From Nocardia caishijiensis NBRC 108228 (lineage in GTDB: Bacteria; Actinomycetota; Actinomycetes; Mycobacteriales; Mycobacteriaceae), in assembly GCF_001612825.1 (NCBI RefSeq), contig NZ_BDBE01000018.1:1-42757 (forward strand): a stretch of DNA of 42,757 nt. The letters are read 5' to 3'. Made by a program: the position numbers and the translations under genes. Every line of letters begins with the position of its first letter. Position 1 is the first letter of the stretch. The notes below the pieces were generated by a model. The model made no database searches. It was not told the DNA's origin and saw only the letters and a program-made list of their open reading frames with translations. Below are positions 7,943 to 17,779 of the stretch, in pieces.

Positions 7943-8674
7943 TCAGTGGCTCAACGCCGACACCACGAACATCGCGCCCACTCCGAGGAGGGTGAGGAAG
8001 AGGGTGAGGCGGGAGGGGTGTTCGGCGTGGGCCTCGGGGAGGATGTCGGCGGTGGCGAGGTAGAGGAGGAAACCGGCGAAGTAGCCGAGGTAGAGGCCGA
8101 TCCATTGGTCGGGGACGTGGATGAGTGTGCCGAGGATGGCGCCTACCACCGGGGCCAGGGCGTCGAGGGCCAGGAGGGTGATGGCGCGTTTGCGGGCGTG
8201 GCCGTAGAGGGTGGGGATGGTGAAGGTGTTGAAGCCGTCGGCGAAATCGTGGCAGATGACCGCGATGGCAACCGACAGGCCGACGGTGGCGCCCGCCTGG
8301 TAGCCGATGCCGATGCCGAAACCGTCGAGGGTGCTGTGGAAGATCAGGCCGAGCGCGGCCAGCAGGCCGACCGATTCGAAACCGTGGTGGTGTGAACCGA
8401 ATTCGTCCTCGTGGCCGGTGTGGATGGCGACGGCGCGTTCGATGACGTGCAGGCTCAGGAAGCCGACGACCGCCGCGATCAGCGCGACCGGCACACCGAA
8501 CACCTCGTCGGGTGACTGTTCGAGGGCCTCGGGGATCAGGTCGAAGGCCACCAGCCCGAGCATCACCCCGGCGGCGAGACCGAGGACGAGGTGCTTGCGG
8601 TCGCCGATGCGCATGGCGACGAAACCGCCGAAGAGGGTGGACAGCATGGAGACCACGGACAACAGGATTGCCAT
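7943..8674 (-). CDS. ZIP family metal transporter
   Basis: A 243-aa integral membrane protein with about eight hydrophobic segments. The two metal-site helices are recognisable: HSTLDGFGIG (TM4-like) and HDFADGFNT (TM5-like), in a variant ZIP subfamily where Asp replaces the Glu of the HNxPEG consensus. A His-rich loop (GSHHHG) precedes TM4, as is usual for ZIP proteins, which import Zn2+, Fe2+ or Mn2+. The metal cannot be told from sequence. The start at 8674 is 9 bases downstream of the AI-2E-family stop, suggesting co-transcription. It is convergent with the four-gene operon, 7 bases away, with no visible terminator between. Confidence 0.9.
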   Translation of the reverse strand: MAILLSVVSMLSTLFGGFVAMRIGDRKHLVLGLAAGVMLGLVAFDLIPEALEQSPDEVFGVPVALIAAVVGFLSLHVIERAVAIHTGHEDEFGSHHHGFESVGLLAALGLIFHSTLDGFGIGIGYQAGATVGLSVAIAVICHDFADGFNTFTIPTLYGHARKRAITLLALDALAPVVGAILGTLIHVPDQWIGLYLGYFAGFLLYLATADILPEAHAEHPSRLTLFLTLLGVGAMFVVSALSH

Positions 8675-8683
8675 GGTGCGGGC

Positions 8684-9889
8684 CTATTCGTCGGCGGGGC
8701 GGTGGGTGTCGGCCGGTGGTTTCGGGCGGGATCTGGGGAACCAGTGGCGCTTCTGTTTCGCCGGTTGCTCGGCTTCCTCGGTCACCTGGTAGCGGCGGAT
8801 GTAGGCCCCGGCGAAGCCCTGCAGGGTGGCGGTGACCGGGATCGCGAGCAGGGCGCCGGTCGGGCCAAGTAGTGCGGCGCCCGCGATCACCGCGCCGAAC
8901 GCCACCGCCGGGTGCATGTCGAGGGTGGTCGCGGTGATTCTCGGTTGCAGGACGTAGTTCTCGAACTGCTGGTACGCCACGATGAACAGCAACACCCACA
9001 GGGCGCTGATCGGGTCGTGCACCAGCGCGACGAGCACGGGCAGGGCCCCGGCGAGGTAGGTGCCGACGGTCGGGATGAACTGTGAGACCACACCCACCCA
9101 CAGGGCCAGTGCGAACGCCGACGGTACGTCGAACACGCGCAGCGCCACGTAGTGCGCGATCGCCGAACACAGGGCGAGGAGGGCACGTGAGTAGATGTAG
9201 CCGCCGGTTTTCTCCACCGCGATGTCCCAGGCGCGCAACACGTGTTTCTGCTGGCGCGGCGGCAACAGTGAACACACCCAGGTGCGGAAACGTGGCCCGT
9301 CGGCGGCGAAATAGAAGGTGAACAGCAGCACGCCGAGCGACTGGAACAGCGCGCCGATCGCGACCGTGCCGATGCCCCAGACGTTTCCGGCGAGACCGAC
9401 GAGGTAGCCCTCGATGGTCGAGCTCCACTCGGTGGCGTACTTGGTGAGATCGGCGCCGGAGAGGTTCTGGTCGAAGGTGCGGTTGATCCAGTCGACCAGG
9501 TCCTGGATATAGCCGGGGGCGTTCTGCACGAGCATGGTGACCTGGTCGATGAGCAGGGCGCCGAGCGTTCCGAAGAACGCGACCATCACCACCAGCACGA
9601 CGAGGAACACCGCCCCGGTCCCGGCACCTCGCGGAATGCCGTGCCTGGCAAGCCAGTTCACCGCCGGTTCGATGGCGAAGGCCAGGAACAGCGACACCAG
9701 CAGGATGGTGAGCAACCCCTGCAACTTGCCGAGCACCCAGAAACCGGCGATCAGGACGACGATCGCCAGGGTGGTGTAGAGCAGGGCGCGCGGCACCCAG
9801 CGGGGTGGGGTCCGCACCGTCCAGGTGATCGGCAGGGCGCCCACCGTGGTCGGTGCGTCCGGTGAGGTGTCGTCGGCCACGCCGATCAC
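8684..9889 (-). CDS. AI-2E transporter family (PerM-like) membrane protein
   Basis: A 401-aa protein with paired N-terminal membrane helices (LLYTTLAIVVLIAGFWVLG and LLTILLVSLFLAFAIEPAVN), a central extramembrane region and a C-terminal bundle containing SQFIPTVGTYLAGALPVLVAL, the typical FxPxxG signature. Functions assigned in the family range from autoinducer-2 export to Na+/H+ antiport, so the substrate is unknown. The C-terminal 40 residues are charged and cytoplasmic. It lies 28 bases after the adhC stop on the same strand and may be read with it. Confidence 0.88.
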   Translation of the reverse strand: MIGVADDTSPDAPTTVGALPITWTVRTPPRWVPRALLYTTLAIVVLIAGFWVLGKLQGLLTILLVSLFLAFAIEPAVNWLARHGIPRGAGTGAVFLVVLVVMVAFFGTLGALLIDQVTMLVQNAPGYIQDLVDWINRTFDQNLSGADLTKYATEWSSTIEGYLVGLAGNVWGIGTVAIGALFQSLGVLLFTFYFAADGPRFRTWVCSLLPPRQQKHVLRAWDIAVEKTGGYIYSRALLALCSAIAHYVALRVFDVPSAFALALWVGVVSQFIPTVGTYLAGALPVLVALVHDPISALWVLLFIVAYQQFENYVLQPRITATTLDMHPAVAFGAVIAGAALLGPTGALLAIPVTATLQGFAGAYIRRYQVTEEAEQPAKQKRHWFPRSRPKPPADTHRPADE

Positions 9890-9917
9890 GGTACTCGCCG
9901 GTGGGTGCCGGACCAGC

Positions 9918-10970
9918 TCAGATCGAGGCGGTGTCGATCACGAAGCGGTACTGCACATCGCTGGCGACGACCCGGTCGTAGGCGGAATCGATGTCGTCGG
10001 CGGAGATGAGTTCGATTTCGGCGCCGATCCCGTGCGCGGCACAGAAATCCAGCATCTCCTGGGTCTGGGCGAGCCCGCCGATCATCGAACCCGCCAGCGA
10101 ACGACGGTACGCGGCGAGGTTGCGACCGGTGACGGTCATCGGGTTCTCGGGCAGGCCGAGGATCACCAGGGTGCCGTCGAGGGCGAGCAGTCGCAGGTAG
10201 CTGTCGATGGGCAGATCGGCGGAGACGGTGTTGATGATGAGGTCGAATTCGCCGCGCAACCGGCGGAAGGTTTCCTTGTCGGAGGTGGCGTAGTAGTTGG
10301 TGGCGCCCATGCGCAGGCCGTCGTCGCGTTTGCGCAACGACTGGCTCAGTACCGTCACCTCGGCTCCGAGCGCGGCGGCGATCTTCACGCCGATGTGTCC
10401 GAGCCCGCCCATGCCGATGATCGCGACCTTCTTGCCCGGACCGGCACCCCAGTGCCGCAACGGCGAGTACAGGGTGATGCCGGCACACAGCAGCGGTGCG
10501 GCGACATCGAGGCCGATGCCATCGGGAATGCCGACGACGAACCGCTCGTCGACGACGATGTGGGTGGAGTACCCGCCCATGGTGTACCCGCCGGGCTGGT
10601 CTTCCTCGGCGACCGGGGAGTTGTAGGTCCAGGTGGCGCCCTTGGCGCAGTACTGCTCCTCACCGGCCAGGCACGGTGCGCACTTGCCGCACGAATTCAC
10701 CAGGCAGCCGACGCCGACGCGGTCGCCGACCCGGTACTTGCGCACCGAGGAGCCGACCGCGCTGACGATGCCCGCGATCTCGTGGCCGGGCACGCAGGGA
10801 TACCGCGCCCCGCCCCACTCGTTGCGGGCGGTGTGGATGTCGGAGTGGCAGATACCCGCGAATGCGATGTCGATCGCGACATCGTCGGGCCCGAGCGCAC
10901 GGCGTTCGATCGTGACCTTCTCGAAGGAACCGTCGGCGGCGGGCAGGGCGTAGGCGGCAGCGGTGCTCAT
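9918..10970 (-). CDS. adhC: NAD(P)-dependent zinc alcohol dehydrogenase, AdhC/YahK type
   Basis: A 350-aa medium-chain dehydrogenase. Catalytic zinc ligands are C41 (ICHSD) and H63 (PGHE), plus a third Cys in PLLCAGI; structural zinc cysteines are C94, C97, C100 and C108. The Rossmann motif is GMGGLGHIG. Residues such as CHSDIH and YRFVID match M. tuberculosis AdhC (Rv3045) from memory, so NADPH-linked reduction of aldehydes, including aromatic or fatty aldehydes, is likely. I place the start at ATG 10970 (MSTAAAYAL); the open frame extends upstream to 11093 but without homology. Divergent from the protease gene. Confidence 0.92.
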   Translation of the reverse strand: MSTAAAYALPAADGSFEKVTIERRALGPDDVAIDIAFAGICHSDIHTARNEWGGARYPCVPGHEIAGIVSAVGSSVRKYRVGDRVGVGCLVNSCGKCAPCLAGEEQYCAKGATWTYNSPVAEEDQPGGYTMGGYSTHIVVDERFVVGIPDGIGLDVAAPLLCAGITLYSPLRHWGAGPGKKVAIIGMGGLGHIGVKIAAALGAEVTVLSQSLRKRDDGLRMGATNYYATSDKETFRRLRGEFDLIINTVSADLPIDSYLRLLALDGTLVILGLPENPMTVTGRNLAAYRRSLAGSMIGGLAQTQEMLDFCAAHGIGAEIELISADDIDSAYDRVVASDVQYRFVIDTASI

Positions 10971-11087
10971 GGGTATATGCCTACCGCCGCATACGAGGTT
11001 TGCCAACCGCCGCGCCCCGGATGTCGACCGGGCCGGACGCGAGCCGGGGGACAATGAAGGGATCGGCCCGCGAGAGAGGACGTGCGC

Positions 11088-12167
11088 GTGCAACGTGGAT
11101 CACGGGTGCTCATGGCGCTGGTCGTCGCGCTGCTCGCCCTGGGCGGTGTCCTCGGGTATCGCGGGGAACTGGGGTTCGAGCGGACCGCACCGCAGGAATT
11201 CGTCGCGGCCACGCCCGCGCCCGTCCCCCTGGACCCGGGGCTCGTCGCCGCGCAGGTGCAGCCGGTGCTGGTCAACATCTCGGTGGACGCGAACCGGTTC
11301 GGCACCGCCGCCGCCGGGTCGGGCATCGTGCTCACCGCGGACGGCCAGATCCTCACCAGCCACCACGTCATCAAGGGCGCCGAAGCGGTGTCGGTGACCG
11401 ATATCGGCACGGGGCAGCGCTACCCCGCCACCGTGCTCGGCTACGACTCGGGCACCGATGTGGCCCTGTTGGCGCTGGTCGGGGCGTCGGGGTTGCCGAC
11501 CGCGCGGATCGGTTCCTCGGCCGGACTCCGCATACGTCAGGACGTGCTCGCGATCGGTGACGCGGGCGGCGACGGTGGCGCGCCGACCTCGGTGGCCGGG
11601 CCGATCACCGATCTGGACGCCAGCATCGTCGCGATGAACTCCGCGGATCTGAGCCGCAAGTCGCTGCGGGGGATGGTGGAGATCGCGGCACCGGTGGTCG
11701 GTGGGCAGTCGGGTGGGGCGCTGGCCGACGGCACGGGCGCGGTGGTCGGCGTCATCACCGCGGCCTCCGGCGATCGCGGCGAGCAGGACCGGCAGCCCAA
11801 ACCCGCGCACGGTTACGCGGTGCCCATCGACACGGCCATGGGGATCGTGGCCCAGATCCGCTCGGGGACACCGACCGACACCGTGCACATCGGCCCGACC
11901 GCCACCCTCGGCGTGCAGATCGTCGACGCGAAACCGGCGGGCGCGCGGGTGGACTGGGCTTTCTTCGGGCAACCGGCCCGGGCCGCCGGGATCAGCGACG
12001 GTGACGTGGTCACCGCCGTCGACGGCGCATCGGTCACCACCGCGCGGGCGCTGAGTGTGGCCATCGGCAGGCGCAAACCCGGCGACGTGGTCCGCCTCGA
12101 CGTCACCGCGCCCGACGGCACCACCCGGGTGGTCGAGGTGGTGCTTGCCGAGGGCACACCCAATTAG
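11088..12167 (+). CDS. Membrane-anchored trypsin-like serine protease with PDZ domain (HtrA/PepA-like)
   Basis: About 359 aa: an N-terminal membrane or signal segment ([17 protein letters not shown]), a chymotrypsin-fold protease and a C-terminal PDZ domain ([13 protein letters not shown]). The catalytic triad is H93 (SHHV), D124 (GTDVALL) and S208 (GGQSGG, where most family members have GNSGG or GDSGG). Layout and motifs resemble mycobacterial PepA/HtrA proteins, probable envelope quality-control proteases. GAGAGAGGA at 11072-11080 is ideally spaced for GTG 11088; the in-frame GTG at 11082 is only one base from it. The stop overlaps the stop of the convergent VKOR gene by 4 bases. Confidence 0.88.
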   Translation: MQRGSRVLMALVVALLALGGVLGYRGELGFERTAPQEFVAATPAPVPLDPGLVAAQVQPVLVNISVDANRFGTAAAGSGIVLTADGQILTSHHVIKGAEAVSVTDIGTGQRYPATVLGYDSGTDVALLALVGASGLPTARIGSSAGLRIRQDVLAIGDAGGDGGAPTSVAGPITDLDASIVAMNSADLSRKSLRGMVEIAAPVVGGQSGGALADGTGAVVGVITAASGDRGEQDRQPKPAHGYAVPIDTAMGIVAQIRSGTPTDTVHIGPTATLGVQIVDAKPAGARVDWAFFGQPARAAGISDGDVVTAVDGASVTTARALSVAIGRRKPGDVVRLDVTAPDGTTRVVEVVLAEGTPN

Positions 12168-12730
12168 ACCTTGCTCAGCCAGTAGTCCTGGAACTTCAGG
12201 AACATCAGCAGCAGCACCACGGCGTAGAACACCACGACCAGCGTCCAGCGCCACTCGGCGAGGATCCCCATCGGGCCACGCGCGCCACCCCAGGTCTCCT
12301 GGGTGGCCACCGCGAACAGCACCGGCACCGCCACCCATACCACCATGCAGTACGGGCACAGCGCGTTGATCCGGTACAGGCTCTGGAAGATCAGCCAGCA
12401 GATCGCGACGACGCCGAGAACCGTGCCGACCCAGAGCGAACCCCAGATCCAGCGCGGGAATCCCACACCGACCACCGAGAGCACACCCAGGGTCACCACC
12501 ACCGAGAACCCGACGATGCCGATGATCGGATTCGGGAACCCGAACACCGCGGCCTGCTGGGTCTGCATGATCGAACCGCACGACAGCACCGAGTCGAAAT
12601 TGCACGACGCCATGTAGGTGGGATCGGTGAACAGCTTGAACCGTTCGACGGTGAGCGTGCACGACGCCAGCCACCCGGCCAGCCCCGCGATCAGCAGCAG
12701 CCAGCCCGAGCGTGCCGACGGGGTGATCAC
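12164..12730 (-). CDS. Vitamin K epoxide reductase (VKOR) family protein
   Basis: About 188 aa with four to five membrane helices. The essential cysteines are present: loop pair C43 and C51, and the CPYC active site at about 125-128. In actinobacteria VKOR replaces DsbB, reoxidising the extracytoplasmic thiol oxidase DsbA and passing electrons to quinone. The GTG start at 12730 overlaps the stop of the upstream DsbA gene (GTGA), so oxidase and recycler are co-translated. The open frame continues upstream inside DsbA, but that part is an out-of-frame shadow. Confidence 0.92.
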   Translation of the reverse strand: MITPSARSGWLLLIAGLAGWLASCTLTVERFKLFTDPTYMASCNFDSVLSCGSIMQTQQAAVFGFPNPIIGIVGFSVVVTLGVLSVVGVGFPRWIWGSLWVGTVLGVVAICWLIFQSLYRINALCPYCMVVWVAVPVLFAVATQETWGGARGPMGILAEWRWTLVVVFYAVVLLLMFLKFQDYWLSKV

Positions 12731-13497
12731 TTGGCCGCGTCGGCGATCACGGACGCCAGACCGTCCTCGGTGTAGACGGCGTCGCTCTCGATCAGCTGAC
12801 CGTTGACGAACACCGACGGCGTGCCCTTCAAACCGCTGCTCAGCACAGTCTGGGTGGTCTTCGCGAGGGTGTCGGCCATGGCCTTGTCGTTGATGCAGGT
12901 GGCCACCGCGGGGTCGGTGTAGCCGGTCTCGGTGGCGATGGCCACGAGCTGCTCGTTGCTCAGGCCCGCGCCGCCCTCGGCGGGCTGACGGTGGAACATC
13001 AGCTGCAGCCAGGTGGGGAACTTGTTCGCGTCCGACCGGGCCACACAGTAGGCGGCGTTGCCCGCGCGCGAGGAGTACTGGTTCGTCGAGACCTTGTCGA
13101 GGAAGGAGATGACCTGGTACTCGACCGAGGCCGTGCCGTCGGCCGCGGCCTGGGCCAGGGCGAGACCGTTGGCGGATTCGAACTGCTTGCAGGCCGGGCA
13201 CTGCAGGTCGGCCACCACGCGCACCTTCACCTTGGCGTCCGGATTGCCGATCAGCACGCTGCCGGACGGCGTGACCGTGCCGACGGTGGCGGGCAGGGCG
13301 GGCAGTCCCTCGGCCGCCGAGGAACCGCTGCCGCCGCTGGTGTCGGAATCGGAGTTCATGGCGATCCCGACGCCGATCGCCACGACCAGCGCCACCAGCA
13401 CCGCCGCGACGCCCGCCTGGATCGCCCGCTTGCGCTTCTTGTCGGCGGCCTCGGCCGCCGCGAGAGGGTTCTTGCTGCCCGTGCTCACCGTTGTCAC
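12727..13497 (-). CDS. Membrane-anchored DsbA-like thiol-disulfide oxidoreductase
   Basis: A 256-aa protein: a basic cytoplasmic N-terminus, one anchor helix (about 27-47), a Ser/Gly-rich linker and a thioredoxin-fold domain with active site CPAC at 100-103 and the cis-proline loop GTPSVFVNG. It introduces disulfides into exported proteins and is recycled by the adjoining VKOR. Two further cysteines (AAYC, ATCIND) match the extra disulfide of mycobacterial DsbA. Start GTG 13497; a second GTG four codons in (MSTGSK) is possible. PPK2 lies 64 bases upstream on the same strand. Confidence 0.92.
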   Translation of the reverse strand: MTTVSTGSKNPLAAAEAADKKRKRAIQAGVAAVLVALVVAIGVGIAMNSDSDTSGGSGSSAAEGLPALPATVGTVTPSGSVLIGNPDAKVKVRVVADLQCPACKQFESANGLALAQAAADGTASVEYQVISFLDKVSTNQYSSRAGNAAYCVARSDANKFPTWLQLMFHRQPAEGGAGLSNEQLVAIATETGYTDPAVATCINDKAMADTLAKTTQTVLSSGLKGTPSVFVNGQLIESDAVYTEDGLASVIADAAK

Positions 13498-13561
13498 ACG
13501 CCTTTCGCTCGTCTGCTGCCCATCATGCGGGCCGAACCTGAGAGTTTGTTCAAAGACAAGA

Positions 13562-14407
13562 TCAGGACTGATCGAGCAGACGCAGCTGCTCGGCCACGTC
13601 GAAACCGGCCTTCGGCCAGTCGAGCCCGAGACCGGTGAGCGCGTCGATCAGCAGTTCGGTGACAGCCAGCCGCGAATACCACTTGTGATCGGCGGGCACC
13701 ACGTACCACGGAGCGTAATCGGTATTCGTGCGATCCAGAATGGCCTGATAGGCCTTCTGGTACTCGGGCCAGAAGGCCCGCTCGGTGATGTCGGCGGGGC
13801 TGAACTTCCAGTACTTGTCCGGCCGTTCCAGGCGGGCGCGCAGCCTGCGCTTCTGTTCGTCGAGGGAGACGAACATGGCGACCTTGACGATGGTCGTCCC
13901 GGCGTCGGCGACTTCCTTCTCGAAGGCGTTGATCTGGTCGTAGCGCTGCTCCCATTCGGACTGCGGCACCAGGTCGTGCACCCGCACCACCAGCACGTCC
14001 TCGTAGTGGGAGCGATCGAAGACGCCGAGCTGACCGGGCGTGGGCACGCGCTTGCGGATACGCCAGAGGAAGTCGTGGGCCTTCTCCTCCTCGGTCGGCA
14101 CCCCGAAGGAGGCGTGGTCGACACCCTGCGGGTCGACCGAACCGATCACGTGCCGCACGATGCCGCCCTTACCGGCGGTGTCCATGCCCTGCAGGATGAG
14201 CAGCACCTTGCGGTCACCGCCGGTGCGTCCGTGCGCGAACAGCTTCTCCTGCAGCACCGAGAGCAACTCGCCGCGTTCGGGCAGCATCGCCTTGCCCAGT
14301 TGCTTGCCGCCGATGAACCCGGGCGTGGCCGAGGTGTCGATGTCGGCCACGCGCAGCCCGTCGGCGCGCAGGGCGGTGGTGACGGGTTCGGTCCACAGTT
14401 TCGCCAT
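13562..14407 (-). CDS. ppk2: Polyphosphate kinase 2 family protein
   Basis: A 281-aa protein of usual PPK2 length. Walker A GMDTAGKGG is at 74-82, Walker B-like FDRSHYEDVLV at 130-140, and the lid KRRLRARLERP follows. PPK2 enzymes transfer phosphate between polyphosphate and nucleoside mono- or diphosphates, usually making GTP or ATP from stored polyphosphate; the sequence does not settle the class. It follows the AGCS symporter with a 15-base gap and precedes dsbA by 64 bases. A phosphate-responsive senX3-regX3 system lies in the same window, but no PHO-box was found at this gene. Confidence 0.93.
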   Translation of the reverse strand: MAKLWTEPVTTALRADGLRVADIDTSATPGFIGGKQLGKAMLPERGELLSVLQEKLFAHGRTGGDRKVLLILQGMDTAGKGGIVRHVIGSVDPQGVDHASFGVPTEEEKAHDFLWRIRKRVPTPGQLGVFDRSHYEDVLVVRVHDLVPQSEWEQRYDQINAFEKEVADAGTTIVKVAMFVSLDEQKRRLRARLERPDKYWKFSPADITERAFWPEYQKAYQAILDRTNTDYAPWYVVPADHKWYSRLAVTELLIDALTGLGLDWPKAGFDVAEQLRLLDQS

Positions 14408-14422
14408 CAGCCATGCCTACCA

Positions 14423-15862
14423 CTAGTCGCGGCGGGTCTGCCAGCACGCCACCCCGGCGGGGTCGGCGATCTCGGGCCGGTGCACGTACACCGGGTCCGC
14501 GCCCGCGCGGCGCTGGGCGTGGTAGTCGGCGAGCAGCCGGACCGCCACCGCGCCGAGCGGCAGGATCGCGGTGAGGTTGACCAGTGCCATCACGCCCATG
14601 AACACGTCGGCCAGGTTCCAGATCAGCGCCACCGAGCCGAGCGCGCCGCCGAACACCGCGCACAGCACCAGCACGCGGAACACGGTGAGCAGGCGCGGAT
14701 GGTCGGTGATGAACTCGATGTTGGAGCGGCCGTAGTAGAAATTGCCGATCATCGAGCTGAACGCGAGCATGAAAACCACCGCGGTGAGCACGTGCCCGGC
14801 CCAGCTACCGAGGGTGGTGTGCAGCGCGGTCTGGGTGAGGTCGGCGCTGTGGCGTTCGGACAGGTCCGGGTCGCTGGTCAAGATGATGAACGCGGTGATC
14901 GAGCACACCAGCAGCGTGTCGAAGTAGACCCCGAGCGACTGCACGAGGCCCTGCTTCACCGGATGCGAGACATCGGCCGCCGCGGCGGCATTGGGGGAGG
15001 AACCGAGACCGGCCTCGTTGGAGAACATGCCGCGCCGGATGCCCTGGGTGACGGCGACGCCGATACCGCCACCGACCACTTCGCGCAGCCCGAACGCACC
15101 GCCGACGATATCGGCGAGCACCCGGGGCAGATCGGAGAAGTTCAACGCGACCACCGCGATGCCGAGCAGCAGGTACACCATCGCCATCACCGGAACGAGC
15201 ACCTCGGTGATGCGACTGATCCGGCGCACCCCACCGAAGATCACCACGCCGAGCAGCAGCACGAGGAGCAGGCCGACCAGCGCGGGGAACCAGTCGCCGT
15301 CGAGCGCCGACAGGGAGGCGCGGCTGGTCGCGACGATGGTGTTGGCCTGCACGGCGTTGAAGACGAAGCCGAAGGTCACTGTGATGACGACGGCGAAGAT
15401 CAACCCCTGCCAACGGCGGCGCAATCCATATTGCATGTAGTAGGCCGGTCCGCCACGGAAGGTGCCCGGCTCGTGTTCGGGTCGCTTGTACAGCTGGGCG
15501 AGGGTGGACTCGACGAACGCCGATGCCGCACCGAGGGTGGCCATCGCCCACATCCAGAACACCGCGCCGGGCCCGCCGACACTGATCGCGGTGGCTACCC
15601 CGGCGATATTGCCGGTGCCGACCCGCGCCGCCGCCGAGATGCTGAACGCGCCGAACGCCGACACCGACCGTTTGCCGTCGGCGGCGGGCGTGCCCTTTTC
15701 GGCCACCACCCGGAACATCTCCGGCAGCAACCGCAACTGCACCACCCCGCTGCGCGCGGTGAAGTACACGCCGGTGACGATCACCAACGGGATCAGCAAC
15801 CAATTCCAGAACACCGAGTTGATGTCGACGATCACCGAATTCAGCGTGTCCATGCCCGGCAC
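14423..15862 (-). CDS. Alanine/glycine:cation symporter (AGCS family)
   Basis: A 479-aa membrane protein with about ten to eleven helices. The family signature is clear: ARVGTGNIAGVATAI followed by GGPGAVFWMWAMATLG and FVESTLAQLYK, then FRGGPAYYMQYGL. These proteins take up alanine or glycine with Na+ or H+. The start may be ATG 15862 or ATG 15853 (MDTLNS), three codons later. Same strand as the methyltransferase 28 bases upstream and ppk2 downstream, so it may belong to a long minus-strand transcript. Confidence 0.93.
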   Translation of the reverse strand: MPGMDTLNSVIVDINSVFWNWLLIPLVIVTGVYFTARSGVVQLRLLPEMFRVVAEKGTPAADGKRSVSAFGAFSISAAARVGTGNIAGVATAISVGGPGAVFWMWAMATLGAASAFVESTLAQLYKRPEHEPGTFRGGPAYYMQYGLRRRWQGLIFAVVITVTFGFVFNAVQANTIVATSRASLSALDGDWFPALVGLLLVLLLGVVIFGGVRRISRITEVLVPVMAMVYLLLGIAVVALNFSDLPRVLADIVGGAFGLREVVGGGIGVAVTQGIRRGMFSNEAGLGSSPNAAAAADVSHPVKQGLVQSLGVYFDTLLVCSITAFIILTSDPDLSERHSADLTQTALHTTLGSWAGHVLTAVVFMLAFSSMIGNFYYGRSNIEFITDHPRLLTVFRVLVLCAVFGGALGSVALIWNLADVFMGVMALVNLTAILPLGAVAVRLLADYHAQRRAGADPVYVHRPEIADPAGVACWQTRRD

Positions 15863-15890
15863 GCTACCGCCGGGCTACCGCGCCGGAGGA

Positions 15891-16523
15891 TCAGGCGGGG
15901 CGCGTCGCTTCGACGTATTGCATGAAACGGTGCACGCGCTGGGTGATTTCGGTGAGCCCGGAGGTGGCGAACAGCGTCGGGAAGGTGTCCCGGTCGAACA
16001 GCCGGAGGCCGCTGACCCCGGCGGCCAGGGTGCTCGCCTTGCCCAAGAGGTTGTCCTCGCGGTAGCTGGTGGTGATGGCGATGCGCCCGCCGGGAGCGAG
16101 GACGCGGATCATCTCGCGGGCGGCGGCGATCGGATCGGGAATCAGGTACAGGGCGCCGAAACAGCAGACCGCGTCGAAGGTTTCGTCGGCGAAGGGCAGG
16201 GTGCGGGCGTCGCCGCGCACGTAAGCGACGCGCGGGCCCGCGTTGTCGGCGGCGGCGCGCGCCAGCATCGGCGCGGAGTAGTCCAGGCCGGTGACGAAAC
16301 CGTCGCCGGTGAGGTGCTCGCTCAGGTAGTGCGTGAAATTGCCTGGGCCGCAGGCCAGGTCGAGCACCTTCTCGGGACCGCCGAGGCGCAGCGAGCGCAC
16401 CGCGTCGCGCCGGTCGTCGCCGGTGGTGCGGCCGCTGGCCAGGTAGAACAGGGTGGGACGCCAGGCGTGCTCGTAGATCGCCGCGAGCGCGGGCGCGTTC
16501 ATGGCTTTGCGGGCCAGGTTCAC
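15891..16523 (-). CDS. Class I SAM-dependent methyltransferase
   Basis: About 210 aa. SAM-binding motif I is VLDLACGPGNFT, motif II lies around YVRGDARTLPF, and the post-motif region is FDAVCCFGALYLIPDP, as in UbiE/Coq5-like and small-molecule methyltransferases. The substrate is unknown; an envelope lipid is plausible given the neighbours (inference). GTG 16523 overlaps the stop of the saccharopine-reductase-like gene (GTGA), so the two are coupled. The open frame extends to 16643 but that part is inside the upstream gene. Confidence 0.85.
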   Translation of the reverse strand: MNLARKAMNAPALAAIYEHAWRPTLFYLASGRTTGDDRRDAVRSLRLGGPEKVLDLACGPGNFTHYLSEHLTGDGFVTGLDYSAPMLARAAADNAGPRVAYVRGDARTLPFADETFDAVCCFGALYLIPDPIAAAREMIRVLAPGGRIAITTSYREDNLLGKASTLAAGVSGLRLFDRDTFPTLFATSGLTEITQRVHRFMQYVEATRPA

Positions 16524-17779
16524 TGTCGTGCGACCTCGATCGTCATGCCCGCCGCGCGCAGTCGCTCGGTGAGCGCCTCGCCCATGGCGGAGGCGGGGGT
16601 GAGCACACCCGCGCGCTCGGGCAGTTCGTCGAAGGCCAGGCACAGGCCGCTCTGGCCGAGCAGTACGGCGGTGGCCTGGTAGCCGGGGTCGCCCGTGCCG
16701 GAGAACGTGGCCTGGTACTTGGCGCCGGAACTGGTGTGGGCGAAGGTCTTCATGGTGAACCAGCCGCTGCGGCGGGCCTTCTCGCTCGGACCGGTGCCCG
16801 GCTCGGGCAGGATGCGATCGAGCAGCTTGCGGCCGAGCGACACTCGCGAGAGCAACGCGCCCGAGGTCATCCCGGCCACGATGCCGCCCGCGATACCGGC
16901 CGCGACCAGCGGTGCGGTGGCCGAGGTGCCCGCGTTCATCACCTCGCGGTAGCGGAACTGCTTACCGTAGGGCCAGCCGAGCAGACCGTTGCTGCGGCGG
17001 ACCACCTTGGTGTTGTGCGAGGCCATGATGAAGGTGGTGACCCAGCCGCGCAGGCTCGCATCGATGCTGTCGGCCCGGGCGAGCCCCTGGTCGCTCTGCC
17101 GACCGACCTCGGGATCCATGCTACGGTCGGGGCTCAGCGAGTACGGGTGGGCCAGGATCTTGGCGCGCCGGGAGTCGGCGGCGATGTCTTCCATCATGGC
17201 CCGGCCGGAGTCGATGGTTCCGCCGCTCATCCCACCCTTGAGGTAGGCGACGAGCGTGGTGTCCTCCAGCTCGCCGGTGTTGTCGGCGACGGTGGCGCGG
17301 TAGATCTCGTACACGCTCAGATCCGACGGAATCGAGTCGTAGCCACAGGAATTCACGATCTTGGCGCCGGAGTCGACGGCGGTCCGCTCGAACTGCTCGA
17401 TCGCGTCGTGGATGAACAACGGTTCGCCGGTGAGGTCGGCGTAGTGGGTGCCCGCCGCGGCGCAGGCGCCGAGCAGCGGCATGCCGTAGCGCAGGTACGG
17501 GCCGACCGTGGTGACGACGACCTTGGTGCGCTCGGCCATCGCCGCGAGCGAGGCCGGGTCGGTCGAATCGGCGACGACGAGTTCCCACTTCACGGCGGCG
17601 GGGCCGAGTTCTTCGCGCACGGCGGCGAGCTTGTCGCGTGAACGGCCCGCCAGCGCGATCTTCGCGGTGGCGGGGGCGGCGGTGAGCAGGTACTCGGCGG
17701 TGAGTTTGCCGACGAAGCCCGTGGCACCGAACAGGATCAGGTCGAACTCGCGGTCTTGCGGCACGGAGGAGCCTTTCAT
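16520..17779 (-). CDS. Saccharopine dehydrogenase/trans-acting enoyl reductase family protein
   Basis: About 419 aa. The N-terminal Rossmann fold begins FDLILFGATGFVGKLTAEYL and continues with ALAGRSRDKL and VVTTVGPYLRYG. CGYDSIPSD and a long glycine/alanine-rich membrane-like segment in the middle are typical of the mycobacterial Rv2449c/Rv2953 family; Rv2953 is the enoyl reductase acting in trans on phthiocerol lipid synthesis. Here a lipid-related reductase role is plausible but unproven. ATG 17779 overlaps the ABC1 kinase stop (ATGA); the in-frame GTG at 17764, preceded by AAAGG, may be the true start and better matches homologue length. Confidence 0.85.
   Translation of the reverse strand: MKGSSVPQDREFDLILFGATGFVGKLTAEYLLTAAPATAKIALAGRSRDKLAAVREELGPAAVKWELVVADSTDPASLAAMAERTKVVVTTVGPYLRYGMPLLGACAAAGTHYADLTGEPLFIHDAIEQFERTAVDSGAKIVNSCGYDSIPSDLSVYEIYRATVADNTGELEDTTLVAYLKGGMSGGTIDSGRAMMEDIAADSRRAKILAHPYSLSPDRSMDPEVGRQSDQGLARADSIDASLRGWVTTFIMASHNTKVVRRSNGLLGWPYGKQFRYREVMNAGTSATAPLVAAGIAGGIVAGMTSGALLSRVSLGRKLLDRILPEPGTGPSEKARRSGWFTMKTFAHTSSGAKYQATFSGTGDPGYQATAVLLGQSGLCLAFDELPERAGVLTPASAMGEALTERLRAAGMTIEVARQ

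Noticed and set aside
13058..15925. 955-aa open frame on the plus strand
   Set aside because: His/Arg/Glu-rich shadow across dsbA, ppk2 and the AGCS gene, which all have clear family motifs on the other strand.
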